This document shows positions 1-12,785 of a stretch of DNA of 64,000 nucleotides, in pieces. Positions within the stretch are counted from its first letter, which is position 1. Every line of letters begins with the position of its first letter. The position numbers and the translations under genes are program-made. Below the pieces are notes generated by a model that did not search any database, was not told the DNA's origin, and saw only the letters and a list, made by a program, of their open reading frames with translations. Where the stretch lies: assembly GCA_037893225.1 (NCBI GenBank), contig JAZGUH010000717.1, forward strand, positions 248,001 to 312,000, read 5' to 3'. The stretch comes from Hippasteria phrygiana (Eukaryota > Echinodermata > Asteroidea > Valvatida > Goniasteridae).

Positions 1-211
1 TAGCACCAATCAAACTTCAGACTTTTTTATCAATAATAAAATCTACCATGATTGCGACCAAAAGAGGAACAACGCACTGGAATTTGGAAATTTGCCACGT
101 GCACCGCACCGCGGTGAAACAATGTAAAGCGCATGCATGGTTTCCCTGTGAAGCATGACCTTGCGCTCTGGCCGGATGTACGCTTTCCTGAGCCGCTTTT
201 ACCGACTCGCA

Positions 212-410
212 CTGTCCGCACTGGACTTATCGTCTCGGGAAAAGTTACCTGGTCAGTTTTCCTGGGCAGCAGTTGGCCGGTAGAAGTAACCGCTGGACTC
301 AGGTAAAGTAACTGAGAGGAAAACGTCCTAGGCTGTCCGCACTGGACTTAAAATGGGAAAAGTTCCCATCGTCTCGGTAAGTTTTACCAAAATAAGTCCA
401 GTGCGGACAG
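212..410. repeat. Short palindromic element (MITE-like) with three copies of one terminal motif
   Basis: The 18-base motif CTGTCCGCACTGGACTTA occurs at 212-229 and 333-350, and its exact reverse complement occurs at 393-410. The segment between 333 and 410 is therefore a compact inverted repeat, and the left copy makes a longer nested version. There is no coding potential. It is most simply a non-autonomous DNA-transposon relic, or two of them overlapping, upstream of the syntaxin gene. The family was not recognised. The rest of 1-901 holds nothing further that I can support apart from presumed 5' UTR just before the ATG at 902. Confidence 0.6.
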
Positions 411-901
411 GGCTTTAGACTGTTCTTTCAGTTTATATGTAGCTGCAATGTTTAACATCATCCAGGGGTTTAAAAACAAAAAACTAAACACAATAACAAA
501 TGAGTGATTTATGAGGAGCTTACCACCGGCAAGGCAGCAAGAGTGAGACAAGGTTAACGGTTCTACCCTGGTATTGAGCTACACAATACACGCCGTCATT
601 GTGCCAAGTGTATTGAGTAAGCAATAGTCTAGTTCCAAAAATGACCCTATCTTGACGATTGCGGTATGTACTGCAGCTGCTGTATCACTGATTGAATGCA
701 GTCCCTTTATTTCACTCTACAGACTTCACCATGCATCTTGTAGCCTGACCCATCTGGTATAGACTCAACCAGCATCAGAAACACAACCACATACAAGCCC
801 TTTTATATCCAGTACTTTCTAGCTTCCACACAGACACTGTTACCAGCCCAAGGCACCGAGAAGATCGTTCATATTCCATTGAATTCTAGCGGACCAGCAA
901 G

Positions 902-3900
902 ATGTCGTTTGGGCATGGGGACTTCGGTGGGATGGAAGGGGGCGGTTTCAGTGACGGGGGCTACTCCACGTACTCATCAGGTTCTGGAGGTAATTCAAAG
1001 GTTGTTGCATGAGAACTTCCAAGTAGCTGTGGGAGAAATTGGAGATTTCAAAATTTGGTTATACTCATTTTATTCAAACCGAATAAATGGTTATCAGATT
1101 TCACCGGAAGTTCTCATCTAGCTCATAGTCATGCCAACGGAAAGTGAGGTGCCGCATGAAAAGCCCTCCCAATGACTGGATATAGTTTGCAGGATTCAGT
1201 GACCACTGGGCCTTTTAATACAAAAACACTCCAGAGCTGTAATGTTGAAAAAATGGATTGTGAGGCTATTCATATACCAAGAAGACCACTAGCGAGTTAC
1301 AATCAGAGACCATGGAGCAAATTGGAGGATGTTCCAGTTGTTTTCTTTAACCTGTGTCACAAAAAATGGAAGGCTTAATTTTTTAAAGTTTGCTTTCAAT
1401 TTTTCAGTTTCTTTAAAATGGAAACCGAATAGTGGAATTCAAACCAAATGTAAAAAAAACTCTGGATTTATATCCCACCACTACTTCCAAGTTGACGTTG
1501 CTATCCAAGGAAATTTGAGTTTAAAAGTTGGAGGAAAAAAACCAGATAACAATTAGTCCAGGAAAACCAACAAAAACAGGTTTGGACTGAAAAACAGCTT
1601 CACATTGTGGACCTGGATGGGAATGAAACAAAGGTTACCAGGCAAGGAAAGAACCACTCACCTTTACTGACAAACGACCATTTTCATAGAAAAATCCACA
1701 CTCCATTTTCCCCACAGGGCGAAATAGCTCCACAGCAGACTACAACAGACTGATGCAGGGCATAGGTTCCAACATACAGAAAATTTCACAGAATGGTAAG
1801 TTGCAGGTTCGTTGGTGAGGGACCATGAATATTCTGACTATTTCTGATGAATATTAGGTCCAGTTGTCGCCAACGTCACGTGATGAAAACTGGCAGAATT
1901 CTGCCAGTTTCTGAAAATTTCCGAAGTTTTCCGAACTTGTTTTCGGTAACATTCGGCTGTTAACGTTGATGTTCGCAATAAAAAAATGTCTGTCAGGCCC
2001 GTTACAGATCCTGGAATTTGAATTCTCAATTATATATACAAACTGAAAAATCAATGCCACACTCTTGCAGTATTTTGCCGACTGGATTTTGCAAAAATGT
2101 TAAAATTTGACTGATGCCACTGACGTCACTCGGACTAACACTGCACGTCATGATCTATTTTAAACCATGGTAGCTACCTGACCTAAGATTTAGACGTCAG
2201 GGAATTTCAGGTCAGGGAACCAGACTATGAATGTAACCCATGATCGTTGGAGTTGAAGACAGATTTGTCAGCTGAGTGCTAACGTTTTTTTGTATGTGTA
2301 TTGCCCAACACAAGGCCAAAAGGCCACTCTAGATGTAGGCTACGTTCTTAACACCTATCAACATTCTCCTGTCAACAGTGAAAGAAATTGAGCGAATAAT
2401 CCCGAGGCTGGGAACAGCAGACGATAACAAAACTCTGAGAACGAAACTGTAAGTATGCCATCATTCATGTTTAGTTTAATCAATACACCCTTTATAGAGG
2501 TTGGTATACACTTTCATGTATTAGAAATAGAGGCTGAAACTACAGTGTGTAAACATTGTTGAAACAATGTCAGGTTTTCAAATATTCCTACTTTTCCTAC
2601 TTTTTCCTATTTATTTTTACCTTGCTCCTACTTTTTTTTCTTGAAATTGCTATTTGTTCCTACTTTATTGTCCTACAACTCTGAAAAATGACATCTCATT
2701 GAAATTGTTCGTAAGTGTTACTTGCTGTCATATGAAAATCACATAGTGAAGTGCTTAGATGTGGGAGTACTGCAACTTTACTTCCAAGAGCTTAGTTGAG
2801 GATGGAGCACAAGTGTTGTGAGTACAGAACATGCCAAATGAGGCTTGTGATGCTGTGGACATGGCTGAGGATTCACGAAAACTACTCCTGAAAGCCCGCG
2901 AAGGTCCTACTTTTGTGCTGATTTTGTTTATTTTGATCCTACTATTCTCCTACTTGTTCACCTGGGTCTGCTTGAAAGTCTGCAATGGTCTACATAACCT
3001 GTGTAGATTTTACATTCTTACATAAACACAGACTTGAATTTCTCAATTTTCTCAATTTCTCAGAGATGAAGTACAGCACTACACCAATCAGCTTGCGAAA
3101 GACACAAACCGCATGCTGAAGGAGCTGAACAATGCCCCACCTCCAGTATCTCCGTCGGATCAGGTCAGATCAAGTTGTCATGGAAGTGAAATTTTCCTCT
3201 ACATTATTGTGGTATCATTCCAACCTAAACATTCTAAATTAGCAGACTAGATCCATCTGTTATCTCTAGTCATTTTTTTTAATGAAAGTCACATTCACAG
3301 CTCACGTCCACTTCTGTGATATAGTGCCTTTAAAGTTCCTTTAACCCTAACCCTACAGGGTACTTTGGCTAGAAACCCTGCCAGACACATCAGATTGCAT
3401 ACTTTGTCACATTGACTTGTGTGCAGAGTGCAGCAAGGTTAAGCTGTCACCACAGATGCACTGTGCTGCGTCTGGCAGGGTTAGGGTTAATGGGAGTGAA
3501 AATAAGAAATGAAGATGTATGGTGTATGAGCATCGTAAAATAATCCGTCCTTGGAGCCGGATGTAACAAAAGTAATGCACACCATGCAGCACTACAACTC
3601 TTTGATTATAGAGGAGCGGAGGTGTCTTGCCGACTGTTCCCAATTTGCAGATTGGATTGCTTTCCATCAGTTTCCGGTTAAAATTAAGCGGTCGACCAAT
3701 AAGACTCAATCAGTCAATCAATTAGCTATTCCATTAACTCGATATTCCATCAATTATTAATTGATCAATGTATCAGGAAATAGATTTGAGTCAGGTCTGT
3801 CAGTCAATGAGTTTAATCAATCAATCAGATAATTAATCAGCGAGTCAATCAATCAGCCAGTCATCCCGATCATTTTCTATCATCCACAGAGGCAGCAACG

Positions 3901-6900
3901 GATGCAGAAAGAGCGATTCACCAGTGACTTCTCAGCCGCCTTGAACCAGTTCCAGAGAGTACAACGAGAGGCAGCCCAGAAAGAAAGAGAAGGAGTCAAG
4001 CGGGTCCGCGCCAACTCAGGATATGGGGTCAGTTTCTGAATAGAGTACCGAAGTCTGACGTCAGTTGCCGCGGCAATGGTTCCAAACACATGCAGTTTAG
4101 AATGTATTCTGGTTCCAAACATTGCATGATTGACGTCATCACTTCGGTACTCTATAGGTCCTGGAATCATGCCATAGTACTGCTCAGCCAAAAAATATTA
4201 CTAAGCAAAGTTTCCTGCTGAGGACCAGTCACTAGTCTGAGTGCGTGACTCTAGCAAATTCAAAAGGTTTAACACACGATACATCAAATTACTGACATGT
4301 TTAGAGTATCGTGCCAAACACAAACGAAGGCTTGAATGACACCATCGCATGAAAGGGCGCCCTCTATTGGCACATCAAAGAAAGTTCATTTTGTTGTAAG
4401 AAGAAATTTGGGCTGCGCAGCACTATATCAAGTGAGATGAACAGTAAAAATAATAAATAGTGCTCACCAAAATTAGTGGCAGGTGCCGAATTTTCGGACC
4501 TGGTGTCCTTCTTCGGGGCGTGTGTTGCTGTGCGGAAACGCGTTGAACTCGATGTGGATACCGTGCGGGTACAGCGTTCCAAGATGGAATATCAGACGCT
4601 GCTCCCGCTCTTTCCTCGTTTCCTCGCTCTGCGTGGTTGTCAAGATGCAGACGCGCATGTCGTCTATGGTGTGGGGTGGTGTACAGAAGTGTTGCCCGAC
4701 TGCTCAGTCTGTGTTCTTCCGTTTTACGCTGTGTAGGTGCTCGACGAATCGATCTGCTAATCGCCGTTTAGTTTCTCCTATGTACAGTTTGTTGCAACGT
4801 TGGCATATGATAGCATATATCAAATTGCTGGTGACGCAGGTGTAGCATCCCCGGATGTGGTACCGACCTTTGGGGCCGACAACGGAAGTGATGCTGGATT
4901 TATCATGACGGAAGGCACAGATCGGTGAGGTGTCTTTGAAGATGCTGCTTGTCAGAGGATCTTCTTGTTTTAAGTTGCGCGGGTGGTATGTCATGACAAG
5001 GGGGATATGTGTCGATTGTTGTTTCAGGAGGGTTAGGCGCAGTGCTTGTTGTCGGTTAAGGGTGGAAACGCGATGTAAAGCGGATGAAATAACTGCTTCA
5101 GGATACCCCCGAGAAGTGAAGAATACCTTCATCTGTTGGCTTTGCTGTACAAAGTCGACATCCTCACTGCAAATGCGACGTAACCGAAGGAACTGGGAAT
5201 ACGGGATGGAATTTTTGCCTTTCCCAGGATGTGACGATTCATACTGGAGATATGAATGGGAATCGGACGGCTTGTAGTGGATGCTTGTGGACAGGCGGTC
5301 GCCTTTGATGGAGATTGTGATGTCGAGGAAGGAAATGGATGTGTTGCTGACATCAGCCGTGAACTGTAGAGCCGGGTGGAAATTATTGGTGAAGTCCACA
5401 AAGCAAGATATTTCTTCTTCTGATGATGTCGTCGATGTAGCGCTTGAACAGAACTGGTTTAGCTCCCGGGTATTCTTGAAGTATCTTAGCCTCTACGAAG
5501 CCGACAAACAAACAAGCATACGATGGTCCCATTCGCGTGCCCTGAAATATCTCGCTTTGTGGACTTCACCAATAATTTCCACCCGGCTCTACAGTTCACG
5601 GCTGATGTCAGCAACACATCCATTTCCTTCCTCGACATCACAATCTCCATCAAAGGCGACCGCCTGTCCACAAGCATCCACTACAAGCCGTCCGATTCCC
5701 ATTCATATCTCCAGTATGAATCGTCACATCCTGGGAAATGCAAAAATTCCATCCCGTATTCCCAGTTCCTTCGGTTACGTCGCATTTGCAGTGAGGATGT
5801 TGACTTTGTACAGCAAAGCCAACAGATGAAGGTATTCTTCACTTCTCGGGGGTATCCTGAAGAAGTTATTTCATCCGCTTTACATCGCGTTTCCACCCTT
5901 AACCGACAACAAGCACTGCGCCCAACCCTTCCGAAACAACAATCGACACGTATCCCCCTTGTCATGACATACCACCCGCGCAACTTAAAAGTCCGGGATA
6001 TCTTGTTGAAGCACTACAAATCCCTGCAAGAAGATCCTCTGACAAGCAGCATCTTCAAAGACACCTCACCGATCTGTGCCTTCCGTCATGATAAATCCAG
6101 CATCACTTCCGTTGTCGGCCCCAAAGGTCGGTACCACATCCGGGGATGCTACACCTGCGTCACCAGCAATTTGATATATGCTATCATATGCCAACGTTGC
6201 AACAAACTGTACATAGGAGAAACTAAACGGTGATTAGCAAATCGATTCGTCGAGCACCTACGCAGCGTAAAACGGAAGAACACAGACTGAGCAGTCGGGC
6301 AACACTTCTGTACACCACCCCACACCATAGACGACATGCGCGTCTGCATCTTGACAACCACGCAGAGCGAGGAAACGCGGAAAGAGCGGGAGCAGCGTCT
6401 GATATTCCATCTTAGAACGCTGTACCCGCACGGCACCCGCCACTAATTTTAGTGAGCACTATTTATTATTTTTACTGTTCATTTTATTTTGTTGTAATTT
6501 GAAATCCATGTGCCATATTTCTACCAGTTGACCATAGACGCTCGTTCGAGGTTGACGTCATTAAACTGGACGTTATTGTAGGGAGAATTCAGATGATCAG
6601 TTTTCCTACTTACAGACTCTTATTCAGTGCTCAGTAGAGCTGTTGTTTTCCACAAATTACGCCACTAACTGCAGTTTCCCATGATAGACATCGAAATGCT
6701 TCCAAGTTCCAAGCAAATTTCATGCACATGTCAGTTAATTCTTGCAGTACTGATTTGTGGTGACTTAGTTCGTGTCATCTTGCATATCCAACGTTCAAAA
6801 TAAATGCTGAATGCCCACATTTTGTCTTGATTACAATCATCTTACTTGGCCTTCTGCAGAGAAACAATTGCCCAACGTGCCCAATCACCTCAACAAACAC

Positions 6901-9900
6901 TTCATCTAGTGTTAATTAAGTTTAGTCTGGGTGCTTCAGTATTCATTTTAAAAGTCCAGTTTGGTGAGCACTAATATCTTATTTGTGTTTGCATTCTAGG
7001 AAGACTACGAGGAGGGACCAAATGCTTTAATCAATTGGGAAAGGTAAGGGATGTGGCACCACACAGAATAGAGTCATCATGTTCATGGCACTTGGAGGGC
7101 TCCCCCCTTTCGTGGGAATGAAAGCTTGGTTTGAAAAAGCTCCATCTACTCGCACTCCCATTCTAAAACAATATAGTGGAATAATGAATGTATTGTGTAT
7201 GAGCAGGAATGTGGCTATTCGTGTCAACCGGCCCAGGTGTCCTGCCTCACACTGCGGCCTTGGTTGTCGTCTGGCTGCACGGGGTTAACGGATTTGCCAA
7301 TCAGTACGGATTTTCCGTACTTCATACGGAAATTCACAAAAAAATACGGAATTATGAATCTGTTTATTACGGATTTTGTGAAATTGGACCATGATGTTTT
7401 GTCATGCATATTAAGCTGTGCGAGCATAGCATGAGGTCAGAAAAAAACATCTGATTTGCAGATGAAGTTTAAATTTTATGAAAAATATGGATTTTCTGAG
7501 CAAAATACTGATGTTTTGCTTTCTGTAGACTGAAATGAGTTTGAAAAGGTTGGTAGTTCTAGGTTAAGTTATGCTTTCAGCTGATACATCTTGCTGCTGT
7601 TAAGTTTCTTTGTACTACAATGTCATTGCTTATTATCGGCAATATGAGTTTCACTGTTAGTTTTATCAGAAATGATTGACTTTGCTTGGTTGCATTTGGT
7701 TCTTGTTTGCAGCGAGGGTTCAAGGCCGGCACCGATGCAGCAGAGTCAGTTTCAGCAAGAGGATTTTGAAGCTTTGAAGGAGAGAGAGGCCCAACTTCAC
7801 AAACTGGAGGTAAGCTTCTTATCCCGACTCCTAGCTCCTCATAATCATTGTCAAGTTGGAAGCGTGTTGGTACTAGGGCAGCTCAGAGCTGAGGAACGTC
7901 CACAGTCCATTGGGGATGATTTGTTTTGAATCATCAGGGGTGGGATTTCTCCGGATTTTTCCTGATTTCAGGATTTTTTGTGAGACGTCTTCCAGATTTC
8001 CACAGAGATGCCACTTTTCCGGTTTTATCCGGATTTCCGTGTTTCTTTTATAAAACCCCCAAAATTATGTTTTTTGTTTTTCCGGCTGTCCATTAAAAAA
8101 ACTGGAAAAATACCTGAAACAAATTGAGTAATTTCCCCTGAAATCTGGCCTTTTTTCCCGGCCATCCTAAAAAAAAGACCGGAAAAGAAAAGAAAAAACG
8201 GGGTAAATGCGTTGATTTTAACCTCGCTCGCGTCTCGAGTTCAATAAGTGTCGCGCACGGCATGCAACGCTGTCACTTCAGTAACCTTAAAAACAAGGCT
8301 TTATTGCCGAGAGCTGGCATGCGATGCGGCACTGCATGCACTGCATGCACTATGTACTAGCGCTCTAACTCAGCCGGCCTTCCAGCAGCGCAGCCGACGC
8401 GAAGGCCCACGTACCTTGCACGCAGTACGGTTTGAATAAGCCTCGTGTGTGCTTGCTGCAACGCATGCGGGCGGGTTGTGTGCTAAGCATACCTATCATA
8501 CAGCCTAGAATTCAAGGCTATCATTTCAGTTGTCGGTGGTTTCCGATCGCGGTGATATATGAATACAAAAAATGTGCATAACACGCCGGGAACCAACCAC
8601 ATCATCGTTGCGCACACATACACGGTGTTGTCAAGGATTTGTGCACGTTTTCGCGAGTCATTAAATACATTTTAATACGTAACGTTTGCATTCGGGCAAA
8701 ATAATTATGTAAAAATTTAATGTTTTAGAAAGAACCGACAGTTTAAAGGCCATAGAATCAAAGGTGACAAATAAGTGGAACTGAATGTGGCTTCAGGAAA
8801 AGGATGACAAACGTTACTGTGACTTTTTGAAAACTTAACCGGGTGGACTTGTGTCTTGCACATGGTGTACGAAACAAATTAATTATGGATCGTCAGGGAA
8901 GAATGCACTTAAGGTTCACGCAAACAAAGAGGTCCACAAGAAGAACAGAGCGGCAAGGAAAAATGCTCAGTAGTTGCCAATTGTTTTCCAAGCTGTTGCT
9001 ATGAGGACTTTGGCAGTTGCAGAGCCGGCATTAGCTACTACTATAGGTAACGTTAGGCATATGTATATTTTTTTCAAATTTCTTCTGTGGCATACAATGC
9101 AGTGATACATTGGACCTTGCACTTGGCTTTATGAATGCCCCATTCCTGCACATGCATCGACAAGATTGACGCTGAAGTGTAATAATTAGCAATCGTACCT
9201 TTTTAATGCAGCTGTGATTAATCAACAGTTTAGATGTTAAAAATTGGAAATATATTTACTTCATGTTTAGGCTAAGGCTACATGTATAAGCTGAGATTGT
9301 TTATGTCTATTGTTTCTTTGCATTTTCTTTTGTCGTAAAACAAGGTTACATTCATTATATGGAATGGTTGACAGTATATAGAGCCATCTGAAAGGCCTAA
9401 AAAAGCTAAAATTCAAGAGCTAGAACCCCGGTCGTTACGCGCTCCGCTCGGTACACTTGGTCGCGTGCTTCGCTGCTATTTGTCACAATGTAATCAAGTT
9501 CAGGTTTTTTCAAGCAGACCCTGTGGCATCTCTGTTTTCAGAAGATTGTTTTTATCATTCGAAAAAGACGTCTGGAATCTAAAACAATCTTCCTATTCCT
9601 ATACATGCCACAAAAGGGCGACTCTGCCAAAAATAACCTCAAATAGGCGATAGTTCTGTCGCCCATTTAGAGCACTTTCCCCACACACCTTACTAAAAAA
9701 CACTCCAAAGGGGCGACTTTCACAATAGGGCGACAGTTATGTGTCGCCCTATTCGACCGTGTCGCCCAAACCCACTCTTTTATAGCATCATGTGTCGCCC
9801 CAACCGGCAATTGAGGAATTTTTTTTAAATGTTTATTCTAATGACCCTATTTGTGGCAATTTTGAACCCTATATTTTGGTAGAAATGGTTTTCTTGTACA

Positions 9901-12697
9901 TTTTTCAGCAACGCCTTACAAATTCAATGCCTCTGAATCTTTCGTGTTTTTTTCATTTTCCTCAAATCTCAGCCCTGAATCATGCAATAGTATTGTCCTC
10001 AAAGTTTGTGGCCCAGAGGAGGAGTATCTTGAGACAGACATGAACTGAAGAGTTTTGAGTCCAATAGAAGATGAAAAGTTAACAAGTTTCAAGCCCTGAA
10101 ATATGCTGCAACCTCAAAAATCTGTGCCAATATGACCCCCCCCCCCCCCCTCAACCAGTCTTTCACTCCCAATGCCCTCTCTGCCCAGCCTAGCGTCACA
10201 ATCTGACTTCGGCAGAGGAAATATTCTTGTGTCTCCTTACCTGAAGGGGCATCAACTTTTTAGGTAAATTATGAGGCTCTCAGAAATAAACAGCATTGCT
10301 TCCACTTTGTGTCTGTAACAGTCTGACATAGTGGATGTCAACACCATCTTTAAGGATCTTGCGACCATGGTGCACGAGCAAGGCGACATGATTGGTAAGC
10401 TGTGTGCAGTTTATTTTGAACTTTGGCAAAGGTGGTTTAGCATACAGGGATTTTTATGCCAAGTACACAAATTTCATTTGCCACAAGTTCCCACTTCAGA
10501 GACAGTCAAACAGCATGGTGAGATCACTTTAAGTCAAGGTTTTCATTGAGCAGAATATCCAAGCTTGAAAACAACCACCCTGACCGACAATTCCTATGTG
10601 TGTGTTCAAGTCTGATTCAGATATCTAGCAGCATGCTGTGCATGATCAGCCATTCCCAAGGCCTGCTCAAGGGCCCTGATTACAGCGTGTTGCTTTATTT
10701 TTAACCAGTACAGTGGAACGCCGCTATACCGAACACTGCTATACCGAACATTCGGCTATACCGAACACCATCCTTAGCTCCACCGAACATTGTTGTTGAA
10801 AAAAAGGCAATGGATTAAAACAAATGTACTGGGCATTTGGGCTATTTGTAATTCCCAAACGGCCGCAGCTTTATGTATTATTTCCCCAAGGAATAGAAGG
10901 GAAAAGCCAACCGTTGTTTTAGAATTCGGTAAGCTTAGAAAGTATGAACATGTAATTACATAATTCAATGGCCGGCACATGTTTAAAGTCTTCCTTAAGT
11001 AACCGGCGGCTGAAAATTGCTATACCGAACGATCGCTATACAGAACAAAATCTGTGGATCCCGCGATGTTCGTTATAGCGGCGTTACACTGTAGTACGTT
11101 ATTGTATAATTGTATCCCTTTTTATGGATTTCATGATGTTTTTCTGTAACGCATTTTATGTCTACATGCATTCCAGTGCTTTCATTCATGGTATCATACT
11201 TCATGTTTAGTGGTTTGTTTGTTTGTGGTTTTTGTGTCCTGCAGTGTTGTCTTTCTGTTTGTCTTTTTCCTGTGTCACGACTTTGATATTGTTGAGTCTC
11301 AAAAGTATTTTTGTATCGGACCTCCAACCCTGCAGATAGCATAGAAGCCAATGTTGAAACGGCAGAGGTCCACGTTGAACAGGCCAACACACAGCTAGTC
11401 AATGCTAAGACATACCAGGTATGAATCTAAGTCATGATATGCCGCTCAAGTACAAACATCTACTAGCTTTCTTGTCATTTCTCCAGAGTTGTAGTCGAGT
11501 CCCTGCAAGTCCTTTCACAAGTCCTTTCGCAAGTCCAGTCAGAAGTCCTTTTAATAAAGCCAGTCACAAGTAACTGGATGAACAATGACAAAGGGATACC
11601 TTTGTCAAAGCTCATTTGAATAGCTTGTGATTAATATTAGGACTGGAGGACTTGTGATGGACTTGCAGGGACTTGTGATGGACTTGACTACATCCCTGCA
11701 TTACTTTAACATTGAATAACTGTCCAATTTCTTGGAGCTACTAAGCCAAAAAAATATTGTTTAGCAAGAGAAGCATTTAGACGCAATACACACCGCATGA
11801 CATTTTCGCTGGTCATTTTTTGTTTTCTTTTCTTTGCTAAGCGAAATTGTCTGCTTAACCCTGACCCCCTTTTAATGTTTTTTTATTCATACAGCCGTTC
11901 TAAATCAACAATTTCCAATAAAACTGAAATGAGTAGTCAGCTAATTAAGTGCAGCAAAATCCAACAGCAAATTTGGTTGGATTCTGCAGTGTACCACCTA
12001 CACACCAGCCTTGGCATTTTGCAGCTACCCTGCTGAATCCAACAAAATACAATGTTGGTATTTGTTTATAAAGTACTGAATTACTGAAAATTAGGATAAT
12101 TTCTCTGGAATCTGCTGAAGAATTATCCTCTATTTATATCTGGCCCCAGGAAAACCATAAGGAGGGTGCGGTTGGTAATTCAAAATATGGCCAACCCTAC
12201 AACCTTTGATGGAAACCCTTTACCTGGAGTGGCTTATGGCTTTGTTTTGAATGACTTCAATACAATAAACAAACAACCGTTTGACAGGCACAGTTCTAGG
12301 CAAAAACACATTTTTTGAAGGTATAGTATTTCTGAGAACCTGGTCTTGCAAAGTCCTAAGAAATTCAGTACACTTAAAATGAAAATGGTTTAAGGTTTTC
12401 CTGGCAGTTAGCATCTCCTCTTCCATTTTCTCGTTCTCTCCCCTCTCCTCGTTTCTCCCCTCTCCTCTTTCCTCCCCTCTCCTAAAACTCCTAGAAAGCA
12501 GACTGCCCGAACCCAGCCTAGGGCATTTGCAACAAATTAGAGACAGAGTCCATGCTGTTCGTTAACCCCGAAATGGTTTCTGACTTGCTTCGTTGCAGTC
12601 CAAGGCACGGAGGAAAAAAATCCTGATGGCCGTGTGCTGCATCGTGCTCCTTGCTGCCTTGGCTCTTTTTATCTATCTCATCGTCCCTAAGAATTAG
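902..12697 (+). CDS. STX12: Syntaxin-12/7-like endosomal Qa-SNARE (ten coding exons)
   Basis: Coding exons are 902-989, 1718-1795, 2379-2448, 3064-3163, 3890-4027, 7000-7043, 7713-7809, 10322-10394, 11336-11418 and 12599-12697, all with GT/AG borders and continuous phase; the product is 289 aa. A Gly/Ser-rich N-terminus (1-32) is followed by an Habc-type helical region (about 33-150; NQLAKDT and ERFTSDFSAALNQFQ resemble STX12). A linker follows, then a SNARE motif (about 195-257) with the zero-layer glutamine Q225 in HEQGD, then a basic KARRKK segment and a C-terminal membrane anchor starting with paired cysteines. Qa-SNAREs of this family mediate fusion in early and recycling endosomes. STX12 fits better than STX7 from the RQQRMQKERF stretch, but an invertebrate STX7/12 pro-orthologue is equally possible. 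The first ATG after the upstream stops was taken as the start. A second terminal exon lies at 14,794. Confidence 0.93.
3341..3490. repeat. Short inverted-repeat element in syntaxin intron 4
   Basis: TTAACCCTAACCCT at 3341-3354 is mirrored by AGGGTTAGGGTTAA at 3477-3490. Just inside, CCCTGCCAGAC is mirrored by GTCTGGCAGGG. This is a MITE-like palindrome of about 150 bp. Although the ends resemble CCCTAA telomere units, there are only two units at each end and they are inverted, so it is not an interstitial telomere array. The following 3690-3860 is rich in CAAT/CAATCA simple sequence. Confidence 0.6.
4041..4154. repeat. Short palindromic MITE immediately after syntaxin exon 5
   Basis: TAGAGTACCGAAGT followed by TGACGTCA at 4041-4063 is mirrored at the right end by TGACGTCA and ACTTCGGTACTCTA ending at 4154. 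The element is about 114 bp and starts only 14 bp after the exon 5 donor at 4028. It does not interrupt coding sequence. Confidence 0.65.
4473..5555 (-). pseudogene. Decayed PLE reverse transcriptase / GIY-YIG endonuclease, left copy
   Basis: Reading the minus strand from about 5555, one finds a reverse-transcriptase palm segment (GTRMGPSYA, then FVGFVEAKI, then RYIDD at 5428-5439). After a frameshift comes the thumb/connection region (FTNNFHPALQF, SFLDITI) and finally a GIY-YIG endonuclease start (GCYTCVTSNLIYAIIC, LYIGETKRRL, RFVEHL). The C-terminal part continues in another frame (4473-4658; RVCILTTTQSEETRKERE). RT linked to a C-terminal GIY-YIG domain is the hallmark of Penelope-like elements. 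The copy is 5'-truncated and carries at least two frameshifts, so it is not expected to be active. Confidence 0.85.
5548..6482 (+). pseudogene. Decayed PLE reverse transcriptase / GIY-YIG endonuclease, right copy
   Basis: This is the plus-strand partner of the left copy. The long open stretch (to 6233) covers the post-palm RT region and the beginning of the GIY-YIG domain (LIYAIIC, LYIGETKR). It then hits a stop where the left copy has an arginine codon (TGATTAGC against CGACGATTAGC context). Homology to the left copy begins at GAAATATCT near 5548, so the YIDD-bearing upstream part is absent. The last 3' segment after 6235 is out of frame and carries the 84-bp deletion. Sequence identity to the left copy is high, which suggests one insertion event or gene conversion between the arms. 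Confidence 0.83.
7050..10320. other. Introns 6 and 7 of the syntaxin gene: diffuse repeats, no other gene
   Basis: Apart from exon 7713-7809 I see no coding exon here. At 7290-7520 there are short reiterations around TACGGA and GGATTTT. At 7935-8200 there are CCGGATTTCC-type degenerate repeats. Around 8220-8480 the GC content is locally higher, with GCATGCA-rich palindromes. At 9610-9790 the word GGGCGAC recurs in both orientations. A poly-C run lies at 10,137-10,150. None of these has clear element boundaries. Confidence 0.45.
10711..11091. mobile_element. Non-autonomous pogo/Tigger-like MITE with TA target duplication
   Basis: The left end CAGTGGAACGCCGCTATA is mirrored by the right end TATAGCGGCGTTACACTG, and both ends are flanked by TA (10,709-10,710 and 11,092-11,093). 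CTATACCGAAC reiterations lie just inside both ends. TA target site and CAGT...GAAC-type termini are typical of the pogo/Tigger branch of Tc1/mariner. The 381-bp body has no transposase. It sits in syntaxin intron 8. Confidence 0.75.
11491..11691. repeat. Inverted-repeat element built from CAAGTCC / GGACTTG words
   Basis: GTAGTCGAGTCCCTGCAAG at the left is mirrored by CTTGCAGGGACTTG and GACTTGACTAC at the right. Between them are further AAGTCC repeats in both orientations. It is a palindromic MITE-like element in syntaxin intron 9 with no coding capacity. Confidence 0.65.
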
Positions 12698-12785
12698 ATC
12701 ACCATCGCCCATCACCAACCCATTGCTTTGTCATGGTACGTTGCGAGAAGTGGTTGGAATTGCTCCATAAACAGGAATAAGTCTT

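Larger units (their letters stand above)
4438..6482. mobile_element. Head-to-head inverted pair of Penelope-like element (PLE) copies
   Basis: Two copies of the same retroelement lie in opposite orientation inside syntaxin intron 5. The left arm reads on the minus strand (about 5412 down to 4438) and the right arm on the plus strand (5548 to 6482). Both 3' ends face outward and both begin GAACAGTAAAAATAATAAAT when read from the edge. A unique spacer of about 135 bp (5413-5547) belongs to the left copy and encodes part of the RT palm. The left arm lacks about 38 bp present on the right near 5990-6030; the right arm lacks about 84 bp present on the left near 4484-4567. ATTTTGTTGTAA at 4388-4399 recurs at 6486-6497 and may be a target-site duplication. 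No intact ORF remains. Confidence 0.85.

Noticed and set aside
3341..3490. Interstitial telomere repeat (CCCTAA)
   Set aside because: Only two units at each end and in inverted orientation; they are ends of a short palindromic element.
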